Both the position numbers and the translations under genes were made by a program. From the NCBI GenBank assembly GCA_045641065.1, contig JAZUGF010000142.1, positions 1-64,000 of the forward strand: a stretch of 64,000 bases of DNA. Direction: 5' to 3'. The notes beneath the pieces are model-generated. The model did not search any database and was not told the DNA's origin. It was given only the letters and a program-made list of their open reading frames with translations. Below, in pieces: positions 55,340-62,734 of the stretch (position 1 is the stretch's first letter; each line of letters starts with the position of its first letter). This stretch comes from UBA1723 sp045641065 (GTDB taxonomy: Bacteria > Bacteroidota > Bacteroidia > Bacteroidales > Paludibacteraceae).

Positions 55340-55387
55340 ATCGGGAATAATAAAAAAACGACAAAATTGTATATAAAGATTAATATT

Positions 55388-55518
55388 GGAGATTATATAG
55401 CAGTTGTCCAAAAATAAGGATTGTTAAGGGCGGGACGCCCTAACCACCCCACCAACGCGAGCCCGTAGGGCGAGCGTATGAAAAATAAGCGTGTTTGGAC
55501 AACTCGTATATAATTACC
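55388..55518 (+). mobile_element. MITE-like inverted-repeat element, copy R3, with 8-bp target duplication
   Basis: 131 bp. The left end (GGAGATTATATAG, then AGTTGTCCAAA) and right end (TTTGGACAACTC, then TATATAATTACC) are inverted copies. It is flanked by TTAATATT on both sides (55380-55387 and 55519-55526). Hairpin I is GGGCG-GGA-CGCCC (55428-55440) and hairpin II GCGAGCCC-GTA-GGGCGAGC (55457-55475). No ORF. Confidence 0.88.
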
Positions 55519-55598
55519 TTAATATTTTATGAATAGATTTAAATTTATCACAAATCAGCCTTACTTAAACAAAGAACAACTGCTTTCCATATTGTACT

Positions 55599-55627
55599 AA
55601 AAAAGAGACGAGGCACGCCTCGTCTCT
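55599..55627 (-). terminator. glyA terminator made from a GTAGAGACG palindrome
   Basis: Minus-strand GTAGAGACGAGGC, loop GT, GCCTCGTCTCT, then T's; 36 bp after the glyA stop. It belongs to the same palindrome type as 60303-60327. Confidence 0.9.
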
Positions 55628-55662
55628 ACAAAATTTTATATTTAGAATTTGTTTCTTTCAGA

Positions 55663-56943
55663 TTACCAAGCGAACAATGGGTATTGAGCCATGATGCTGT
55701 TAACCTTCTCGCGAACAGCCTTGATATTAGCGTCGCTCTCAGGGTTAGAAAGAACAGTGTCGATCATCTCAACGATCTCAACCATCAAATCCTCCTTAGC
55801 ACCACGAGTTGTGATAGCTGGAGTACCGAAGCGTAGACCTGATGTCTGGAATGCTGAACGAGTGTCGAATGGCACCATGTTCATGTTTGTAGTGATGTCA
55901 GCAGCAACTAGAGCTGTCTCTGCCATCTTACCAGTCAATTCAGGGAACTTAGGACGAAGGTCGATCAACATTGAGTGGTTGTCTGTACCACCAGAAACAA
56001 CTGCGTAACCCTTGTCAACGAATGCCTGAGCCATAACAGCTGCATTCTTCTTAACCTGAGTCTGATATGTCTTAAACTCTGGCTGTAGAGCCTCGCCGAA
56101 TGCAACAGCCTTAGCAGCGATAACGTGCTCTAGCGGACCACCCTGCATACCTGGGAACACAGCTGAATTCAAGATTGAAGACATCTTACGGATAACACCC
56201 TTCTTTGTAACCTTACCCCAAGGATTATCGAAATCCTTACCAAGCAGGATGATACCACCACGAGGTCCACGAAGTGTCTTGTGTGTAGTAGATGTCACGA
56301 TATGTGCATATTTCAATGGGTTGTCAAGCAAACCTGCAGCGATAAGACCTGCTGGGTGAGCCATATCAATCATAAGAAGCGCGCCAACCTCATCAGCGAT
56401 CTTACGCATACGTGCGTAATCCCACTCACGTGAGTAAGCTGAACCACCACCGATGATCAACTTAGGACGCTCTGCCTTTGCGATCTTCTCCATCTCATCG
56501 TAGTCTACACGACCAGTCTCCTTGTTCAAGTAGTAAGGAACTGGCTTGTAGATCAAACCAGATGTGTTTACCAATGAACCGTGTGAAAGGTGACCACCGT
56601 GAGCCAAATCCAAGCCCATGAACTTGTCGCCAGGATTTAGAACAGCAAGAAGAACTGCACCGTTAGCCTGAGCACCAGAGTGAGGCTGTACGTTAGCGTA
56701 CTCAGCTCCGTAAAGCTTGCAAAGACGCTCGATTGCCAAACCTTCGCTCATATCGACTACCTCGCAACCACCGTAGTGACGGTGTCCGATGTAACCCTCG
56801 GCGTACTTGTTTGTTAGATAACTTCCCATTGCCTGCATCACCTGATCACTAACAAAGTTCTCAGAAGCGATTAGCTCAATTCCCTTAAGCTGACGCTGAT
56901 GCTCTTTCTCGATGATATCGAAAATCTCAGTATCTCTTACCAT
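55663..56943 (-). CDS. glyA: serine hydroxymethyltransferase
   Basis: 426 residues, full length. ELIASENFVSDQVMQAMGS, GYIGHRHYGGCEVVD, HGGHLSHGSLVNTSG and the PLP lysine in STTHKTLRGPRGG are hallmarks. It converts serine to glycine and charges tetrahydrofolate with a one-carbon unit, in the cytoplasm. Codon use is highly biased, suggesting strong expression. A putative -7 element (TATCTTTG) lies at 56974-56981, and a terminator follows the stop. Confidence 0.99.
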   Translation of the reverse strand: MVRDTEIFDIIEKEHQRQLKGIELIASENFVSDQVMQAMGSYLTNKYAEGYIGHRHYGGCEVVDMSEGLAIERLCKLYGAEYANVQPHSGAQANGAVLLAVLNPGDKFMGLDLAHGGHLSHGSLVNTSGLIYKPVPYYLNKETGRVDYDEMEKIAKAERPKLIIGGGSAYSREWDYARMRKIADEVGALLMIDMAHPAGLIAAGLLDNPLKYAHIVTSTTHKTLRGPRGGIILLGKDFDNPWGKVTKKGVIRKMSSILNSAVFPGMQGGPLEHVIAAKAVAFGEALQPEFKTYQTQVKKNAAVMAQAFVDKGYAVVSGGTDNHSMLIDLRPKFPELTGKMAETALVAADITTNMNMVPFDTRSAFQTSGLRFGTPAITTRGAKEDLMVEIVEMIDTVLSNPESDANIKAVREKVNSIMAQYPLFAW

Positions 56944-56973
56944 AACTTATGATGATATTGTAATAATTTTTTG

Positions 56974-56981
56974 CAAAGATA
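56974..56981 (-). promoter_or_regulatory. putative -7 element of glyA (TATCTTTG)
   Basis: Minus-strand match to TAnnTTTG, 31 bp before the ATG. The -33 position falls in the heptamer repeat at 56990-57026 and shows no TTTG. Confidence 0.5.
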
Positions 56982-56989
56982 GGAAAAAA

Positions 56990-57026
56990 AATGCTAAATG
57001 CTGAATGCTAAATGCTAAATATCGCA
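56990..57026. repeat. heptamer repeat between glyA and the DUF1294 gene
   Basis: AATGCTA, AATGCTG, AATGCTA, AATGCTA, AAT in tandem, period 7. Confidence 0.8.
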
Positions 57027-57038
57027 CTATGCAACCAT

Positions 57039-57302
57039 TTATTTTGTAATAACCCATCCTAATCCAATTATCCAAAGAATAAGAAACAGTGGAACACAAA
57101 TCGTAAATTTCTTATGCTGCGTCTTATGACGGAAATATTTCATTCCTGCGTATGCTCCTAATGCACCTCCGATTGCGGCAAGCAAAATAAGTGTCTTTTC
57201 AGGAGTTCTCCACTTATCTTTCTTGGCCTTCCACTTATCTATGCCATAAGCGGCAAACGCTACAATATTTATGATTATTAAATATATGTAGAGGATATTC
57301 AT
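57039..57302 (-). CDS. DUF1294 small membrane protein (87 aa)
   Basis: Three membrane spans (IYLIIINIVAFAAYGI; LILLAAIGGALGAYAGM; CVPLFLILWIIGLGWVI). The motif YGIDKWKAKKDKWRTPEKTL and FRHKTQHKKF is typical of DUF1294. Function unknown. It starts 34 bp after the stop of lptD on the same strand and may be co-transcribed. Confidence 0.93.
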   Translation of the reverse strand: MNILYIYLIIINIVAFAAYGIDKWKAKKDKWRTPEKTLILLAAIGGALGAYAGMKYFRHKTQHKKFTICVPLFLILWIIGLGWVITK

Positions 57303-57336
57303 AATCTTCTAAGAAATTCTCTAAGCTCTAAACTAT

Positions 57337-60162
57337 TTAATACCAATTAGGATGATCACTAGGTGAGCTACTCTTTTCATACTTCAAATCCTGAAGTAAC
57401 GATGAGTTGGCGTGGATTGTGAAGTTGAATGACTGGTTGTAGCCAAATGGCACAAGGTTAAGAGATGCACTCCAACAGTGAAGAGAACGAGAGATTCCAC
57501 AAGTCGTATAACTGATTTCTTTTCTAATCACGTCGTAACCTGAACTATAATTGAAACTCCAATTACGTGTGAATGTGAAACTTCCAGAGAAGTTCAACAT
57601 ACAGTTCCAATCCTGATCATATGTCAATCTCTCTCTGTTGAATTTTTTATCTCCGTAAGACACAGATGCACTTATGCTCAAATTCCAAGGCAAAGAGAAT
57701 TTCTCATAGCCCTCGTCGTCTTTCTTTGAAAGATCCTTCTTCTTGTCTCTTAAACGTTGTCTTGGAGCTTGCTTATCAAGCACATCAGGATCGGTGTCTT
57801 CAAACTCATCGCTACTTGTAGGTTCACCTTTGATCTGGTCTTCCTTCTTTTCCTTTCTCTTGAAAGTTGAATTATTGAAATTATAGCTTAAGCTTGTTGA
57901 CGCATTGGTCATTCTGGCAAGACGGTGGTTTTTCTCCATCTCTGAAACATCAACTCTTACTGGTGTTCCATAGTCATTCAACTGATATGTGTATGGAGTC
58001 CAACGGCTATTAACACTAAATGTAGTGCGACCTGGCAACTTAAATCTGACATTTGCACTGATATCCGACCAATTCAACGAATCAGCAAAAACATTATAAC
58101 TTGTACTCAACATCAAATTGTCGATCAATGAGATCTTTTTATATCCAGTCGTATCCTTGTCTGTACGCACTTTCATCTCCACATTATTGCTCAACGACAA
58201 ATTAATATTTCCACTTGGTCCACTTGAACGTGTACCACCGCCTCTCATTCTCGCATAGTCAATAGGCTTTACATCAGCCAAATCCAATCCAGGAACAGGA
58301 CGGATGTATGAACCATAATACTGATCTCTCATTCCAGGGAATGGAGAAACCATATGGTCAAAAGCAGGTCTGTATGAGAATCCTACTGTTGGCTGACACA
58401 TGTGTCGTATAGCCGCAATCTTCTTTCCTCCCATCCATTTCAATGGCTTGTAGAATCCATATAACTGCGTATTCAAATTGACACTAGCAGAAAAATCGTT
58501 CTTAAAGAACAATCCATAATGATATGCCGTATCAATCTTTGATAGATTCTCATTCCAGCTCAAATCCTGAGTTTTGTGATACCATTTTTCATTATATGAG
58601 ATGCTAGGACTCAACACCAAATACTTGAAAATATTATAAGATGCTCCGAACGCTAATTTGTGGGCAGCTTCCAAATCTGTGAAGAAATCATTGGCTGTCT
58701 GGATCTCTGAGCTCCACATCAACATATCCTGCTTCATTGAAACAGAGTTTTGAGCATTGAAATTGTAGTTGAAATAGATCTTCTCATACCATTTCTTACT
58801 ACCTACAACCACCTTTCTCTGGAAAGGATAGATACGATTCATGCTCACAGTCAAAGACGGGAATGTAATAGACAATGTTGAGTCACTCTGTCTTTGGTTG
58901 ATAGTCAAGTTGGTTTGCAATGAGAATACACTCTCTGGGAATTGGTATGCGTAGTTGATACTGCTGGATTTGTTATTCTCTGAGTATGATGACGCATTAT
59001 AATATGATCGTGTATTGTTCTTGTTGTAGGCAGATGTTGAATAGTTGACACTTGCAGAGAATGTGCTGAACGGATTAGCCTTTGCATCCTGCTTATGAGT
59101 CCAACGGATCTTCATATCCTTCATCTCAGTATAGTTTGGCATACCCTTTTCGCCAGAACCAGTAACCTGATAACTGAATAATATGTTGCCACTATGCTTA
59201 TAACGTCTGATATAACGAGATGTTCCACTCACTGCCCATGATCCTTTTGTATAGATATCACCACGTACAGCCAAGTCGACATAATCATTAATTGCAAAAT
59301 AATAACCTCCATTACGCAAATAGAATCCCTGACGAGAATCTTCACCGAATGTAGGCATCAAAAGTCCTGATTTATACGCACTTGAGAATGGAAAATATGC
59401 AAAAGGAATTACCAAAGGAATAGGCACATCAAGCAATACGAAATATGCCGGACCAGTAACGACGCAATTCTTTGGAACCACCTTAGCCTTAGTCAAATTA
59501 AGATAGAAATGCGGATTTTCGTGATTATCACAAGTTGTATACTTTCCATCACGCATCAAGAATGTATTGTCGGGATTCTTTCTGGCTTTATCACTAGTGA
59601 TATAACCGTCCTGCTGCTGAGTGATTACACCACGTATCAAACCTTTACCAGACTTATAGTTATAATCAATAGCCTCACTCTCATACTCATCAGGACCATC
59701 CTTGAAAATAGGAGTCTCTACCAAAGTTCCTGTCGTATCAATCTTACCACGAGCTTTGACGGTACTGTTCTCAATATCAAGACTGATATTATCACTAAGT
59801 AGTTCAAGGGTCTGGTAATTGATTGAAGCCTTACCATATAGATAAGCATCTCCGCCACCTACGAAAATGATTGAATCCGAAGCAGAATAGGTGATTTCAC
59901 TTTCAATCGCGTCTTTACTATTCTCAAACTCAAATGTTTTAGGATCTTTTTTCTTCTTTTTCTTCTTTACGACAAACGCAGAGTCATTTTTCGCAGATAA
60001 AGTATCATTTTTAGTTAATGATAAAGACAAACTGTCGGCAGATAGAGTCACCTCTTTTCTGTCGATACTATCATTTTGTATTGTCGTTTCCTGTCCGTAA
60101 CCAGTTGAAAACAATAGGATTGCGAACAACAAACTGAATATATGCTTTATCTTGTAGTGCAT
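57337..60162 (-). CDS. LptD-like LPS assembly outer-membrane protein (941 aa)
   Basis: The signal peptide is MHYKIKHIFSLLFAILLFST (cut near GYGQ). An OstA-type N-domain at about 85-215 (VGGGDAYLYGKASINYQTLE, ESEAIDYNYKSGKGLI) precedes a large barrel: FVLLDVPIPLVIPFAYFPF, SGLLMPTFGEDSRQGFYLRN. LptD inserts lipopolysaccharide into the outer leaflet with LptE. A Lys-rich stretch (VVKKKKKKKDPK) near residue 70 and a charged insert at about 765-800 are unusual but common in Bacteroidetes versions. DUF1294 follows. Confidence 0.93.
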   Translation of the reverse strand: MHYKIKHIFSLLFAILLFSTGYGQETTIQNDSIDRKEVTLSADSLSLSLTKNDTLSAKNDSAFVVKKKKKKKDPKTFEFENSKDAIESEITYSASDSIIFVGGGDAYLYGKASINYQTLELLSDNISLDIENSTVKARGKIDTTGTLVETPIFKDGPDEYESEAIDYNYKSGKGLIRGVITQQQDGYITSDKARKNPDNTFLMRDGKYTTCDNHENPHFYLNLTKAKVVPKNCVVTGPAYFVLLDVPIPLVIPFAYFPFSSAYKSGLLMPTFGEDSRQGFYLRNGGYYFAINDYVDLAVRGDIYTKGSWAVSGTSRYIRRYKHSGNILFSYQVTGSGEKGMPNYTEMKDMKIRWTHKQDAKANPFSTFSASVNYSTSAYNKNNTRSYYNASSYSENNKSSSINYAYQFPESVFSLQTNLTINQRQSDSTLSITFPSLTVSMNRIYPFQRKVVVGSKKWYEKIYFNYNFNAQNSVSMKQDMLMWSSEIQTANDFFTDLEAAHKLAFGASYNIFKYLVLSPSISYNEKWYHKTQDLSWNENLSKIDTAYHYGLFFKNDFSASVNLNTQLYGFYKPLKWMGGKKIAAIRHMCQPTVGFSYRPAFDHMVSPFPGMRDQYYGSYIRPVPGLDLADVKPIDYARMRGGGTRSSGPSGNINLSLSNNVEMKVRTDKDTTGYKKISLIDNLMLSTSYNVFADSLNWSDISANVRFKLPGRTTFSVNSRWTPYTYQLNDYGTPVRVDVSEMEKNHRLARMTNASTSLSYNFNNSTFKRKEKKEDQIKGEPTSSDEFEDTDPDVLDKQAPRQRLRDKKKDLSKKDDEGYEKFSLPWNLSISASVSYGDKKFNRERLTYDQDWNCMLNFSGSFTFTRNWSFNYSSGYDVIRKEISYTTCGISRSLHCWSASLNLVPFGYNQSFNFTIHANSSLLQDLKYEKSSSPSDHPNWY

Positions 60163-60235
60163 TACTACGCTTAATCTACTAATTTATTCTACAAATTTAT
60201 TTTTTTTTGCTGACTTTCACAAATGTTTTTTTAAT

Positions 60236-60410
60236 GCGAAATAAGAAATGAGAAATGCGAAATTAAATTTACGATACTTTTACGATACTTTTACGTTAAA
60301 ACAAAAAAGACGGAGCGAACCCCGTCTCTACAAATTTCTATCGTTGGAAATCCCACTAAGAATAGATTATACCGACAATTACGAATTATGCATTATGAAT
60401 TACGAATTAA
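60236..60410. repeat. intergenic stretch with heptamer repeats and a terminator
   Basis: Heptamer-like units at 60236-60265 and 60375-60410 flank a GTAGAGACG palindrome terminator; ACGATACTTTT is repeated twice at about 60270-60295. No gene is seen. Confidence 0.6.
60303..60327 (-). terminator. prfC terminator made from a GTAGAGACG palindrome
   Basis: Minus-strand GTAGAGACGG, loop GGTTCGCT, CCGTCT, then T's; 85 bp after the prfC stop at 60412. Confidence 0.85.
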
Positions 60411-60411
60411 A

Positions 60412-61992
60412 TCAGAATTCCGATGAGAAATGGAAGCGGATCTTAGGGAAGTCGCTCTGTGCCATCTGCAAGATATAGCCGGAATCAGCAAGGAACACAT
60501 CGCGTCCCTCCTTATCCTTGGCCATATACTGATATTTTCTCTTCTTGAATGTCTCCAAAGCCTCTGCGTCATCACTCTCTATCCAACATGCCTTATAAAG
60601 CGAGATTGGTTCCCATCGACACTGTGCGTTATACTCATGAAGTAGACGGTACTGGATCACCTCAAACTGCAATGCACCTACTGTACCGATGATCTTACGC
60701 CCGTTGAACTGGTTTGTAAACACCTGAGCCACACCCTCGTCTGTAAGCTGTTCGATACCCTTGTTGAGCTGCTTTGCCTTCATCGGATCGTCATTCTCAA
60801 TGTATTTGAACATTTCAGGAGAGAAACTTGGCAATCCCTTAAAGTGGATTGTCTCACCAGATGTCAATGTATCTCCAATCTTAAAGGTACCACCACTATC
60901 TGGCAAACCTACGATATCGCCTGGATATGCCTCGTCGACGATATCTTTCTTCTGAGCCATGAAACATGTTGGGCTTGAGAACTTAAAGCTCTTTCCAAGA
61001 CGTACATGTTTATAGTTGACGTTTCTTTCAAACTTACCTGAGCAAACCTTTACGAAAGCGATACAGCTTCTGTGGTTAGGGTCCATATTTGCATGGATCT
61101 TGAATACGAATCCAGAGAACTTCTCCTCCTCTGGCTTCACTACTCTCTCCTCTGTGTTGATCTCTCCTGGCGACGGTGCTATCTCACAGAAACAGTCTAG
61201 CAACTCCTTAATACCGAAGTTGTTCAACGCAGATCCGAAGAATACTGGAGCAACCTGTCCTGCATCGTATGTTTCTCTTTCAAACTCTGGATATACACCC
61301 TCCAAAAGTTCAAGATCCTCACGAAGCTGATTAGCATCCTGATCACCAACGATATCATCAAGTTGTTTATCGTTGATATCGGCGATTGCCACATTTTCAG
61401 AAATTGTCTGTTTGCTTGGAGTATAAAGGTTCAAGCTATGCTCATATAGATTGTATACACCCTTGAATTTTTCACCCTGGTTGATAGGCCATGATAGAGG
61501 GCGAACCTTGATGTCAAGTTCTTTCTCCAACTCATCCATCAAGTCAAATGGATTCTTACCGTTACGGTCCATCTTGTTGACGAATACGATAACTGGAGTG
61601 TTACGCATACGGCAGACATTCATAAGTTTACGTGTCTGCGACTCAACTCCCTTCGCACAGTCGACAACAATGATTACGCTATCTACAGCAGTAAGAGTAC
61701 GGAATGTATCCTCCTGGAAATCCTGGTGACCTGGAGTATCAAGGATATTGATTTTGAAACCGTTGTATTCAAATGCCATCACAGATGTTGCGACGGAAAT
61801 ACCACGCTGCTTCTCAATTTCCATCCAGTCCGACGTTGCAGTCTTCTTGATTTTGTTTGATTTTACGGCTCCTGCGATGTGGATAGCACCTCCAAAGAGC
61901 AATAGTTTTTCAGTCAGTGTAGTCTTACCGGCGTCGGGATGCGAGATAACCGCAAACGTACGTCTTCTTTTGATTTCGTCTATGAATGCCAT
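60412..61992 (-). CDS. prfC: peptide chain release factor 3
   Basis: 526 residues, start MAFIDEIKRRRTFAVISHPD. GTPase motifs: HPDAGKTTLTEKLL (P-loop), RGISVATSVM, LDTPGHQDF and NKMDRNGKNPFDLMD. The C-terminal domain has QFEVIQYRLLHEYNAQCRWE. It recycles RF1/RF2 from ribosomes after termination. A good promoter lies at 62018-62048 and a terminator at 60303. Confidence 0.98.
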   Translation of the reverse strand: MAFIDEIKRRRTFAVISHPDAGKTTLTEKLLLFGGAIHIAGAVKSNKIKKTATSDWMEIEKQRGISVATSVMAFEYNGFKINILDTPGHQDFQEDTFRTLTAVDSVIIVVDCAKGVESQTRKLMNVCRMRNTPVIVFVNKMDRNGKNPFDLMDELEKELDIKVRPLSWPINQGEKFKGVYNLYEHSLNLYTPSKQTISENVAIADINDKQLDDIVGDQDANQLREDLELLEGVYPEFERETYDAGQVAPVFFGSALNNFGIKELLDCFCEIAPSPGEINTEERVVKPEEEKFSGFVFKIHANMDPNHRSCIAFVKVCSGKFERNVNYKHVRLGKSFKFSSPTCFMAQKKDIVDEAYPGDIVGLPDSGGTFKIGDTLTSGETIHFKGLPSFSPEMFKYIENDDPMKAKQLNKGIEQLTDEGVAQVFTNQFNGRKIIGTVGALQFEVIQYRLLHEYNAQCRWEPISLYKACWIESDDAEALETFKKRKYQYMAKDKEGRDVFLADSGYILQMAQSDFPKIRFHFSSEF

Positions 61993-62017
61993 TTGTACAA
62001 ATTTCTTAAAACGGCGA

Positions 62018-62048
62018 CAAAATTATAAAAAAATTGGCTTTTTACAAA
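62018..62048 (-). promoter_or_regulatory. prfC promoter
   Basis: On the minus strand TTTG (62048-62045), 19 nt, TAATTTTG (62025-62018), an excellent Bacteroidetes match, 25 bp before the ATG. Confidence 0.8.
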
Positions 62049-62049
62049 G

Positions 62050-62073
62050 AACGTTGACGATAACGTTGACGCT
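62050..62073. repeat. 12-bp tandem repeat upstream of the prfC promoter
   Basis: AACGTTGACGAT and AACGTTGACGCT adjoin, each holding a palindromic AACGTT. It begins 1 bp upstream of the -33 element. Confidence 0.7.
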
Positions 62074-62094
62074 AACAATATAAGATTTAGGTTC

Positions 62095-62119
62095 GTAGGG
62101 GCAATCCCTTGTGGTTGCC
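62095..62119. repeat. GTAGGGGC-type palindrome
   Basis: GTAGG, then GGCAA, loop TCCCTTGTGG, TTGCC. Similar in outline to the GTAGAGACG palindromes; it lies between prfC and the FtsB-like gene and has no T run. Confidence 0.6.
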
Positions 62120-62154
62120 ATTTATGCAAATCCTGGTAGTTGCCTATTCAGGAA

Positions 62155-62487
62155 TCAATCCTCATCATAAATAATGAAGACCTCTTCGTTCTTGCGTTTC
62201 ATAAAATATTCTTCACGAGCGAAACGTTCAAGATTGCTTTTATTAGTGTTCAATTCATCCATCTTTTTCTGGCAAGTTTCAATCTGCTTTTCGTAAGCTT
62301 CAATCTGACTATTCAATTCACGGATTTTATTTCTGTTTTCAAACCTATCAATATAGGTATTTTGCATAACAAAGAATGAAAGAAAAACATAAACAGCAAT
62401 AGCAAGCAGATACTTGTTAGTAACCACAGCTTTAATTTTTTTCAATACAGCAATACAAAAGGTTTTTAGAATATCATATTCACTCAT
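62155..62487 (-). CDS. FtsB/DivIC-like septum formation initiator (110 aa)
   Basis: The ATG at 62487 starts MSEYDILKTFCIAVLKKIKA; the longer frame from 62541 overlaps element R4. One membrane span (LLAIAVYVFLSFFVM) at about 28-43 is followed by a coiled coil (RNKIRELNSQIEAYEKQIET) and LERFAREEYFMKRKNEEVFI, the FtsB/DivIC signature. It would act at the division septum with FtsL/FtsQ-type partners. It lies 162 bp upstream of prfC on the same strand. Confidence 0.9.
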   Translation of the reverse strand: MSEYDILKTFCIAVLKKIKAVVTNKYLLAIAVYVFLSFFVMQNTYIDRFENRNKIRELNSQIEAYEKQIETCQKKMDELNTNKSNLERFAREEYFMKRKNEEVFIIYDED

Positions 62488-62520
62488 GCACAAAATAAAT
62501 AAAATTCTTTGGTTAAAAAA

Positions 62521-62602
62521 GGCATTTATATATGTGGACAAATAGGATTAGGAAGTATCTTCCTTAACAATCCTCACTTGGAACAACTGCTATATAATGA
62601 CC
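62521..62602 (-). mobile_element. MITE-like inverted-repeat element, copy R4 (short form)
   Basis: 82 bp. The ends (GGCATTTATATATG, and on the other strand GGTCATTATATAGCAG then TTGTTCCAA) are inverted copies. One hairpin (GGAAG-ATA-CTTCC) replaces hairpin I of R3; hairpin II is absent. Flanks TTAAAAAA and TAAAAATT do not match exactly. It lies 33 bp upstream of the ftsB-like start. Confidence 0.7.
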
Positions 62603-62635
62603 TAAAAATTCTTTGTTGACTGCAAAGGTATATAA

Positions 62636-62672
62636 AAATGCTAAATTATGAATGGCAAATACTAAAATTCGG
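62636..62672. repeat. heptamer-like repeat
   Basis: Degenerate AATGCTA, AATTATG, AATGGCA, AATACTA units, next to the terminator of the right-edge gene. Confidence 0.5.
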
Positions 62673-62675
62673 GAC

Positions 62676-62707
62676 AAAAAAAGACGGCAGATTTGCTCTG
62701 CCGTCTT
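62676..62707 (-). terminator. terminator of the right-edge gene
   Basis: Minus-strand AAGACGGCAGA, loop GCAAA, TCTGCCGTCTT, then T's; 28 bp after the stop at 62735. Confidence 0.9.
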
Positions 62708-62734
62708 AATATTAATAGCCAATACTATTCAATA

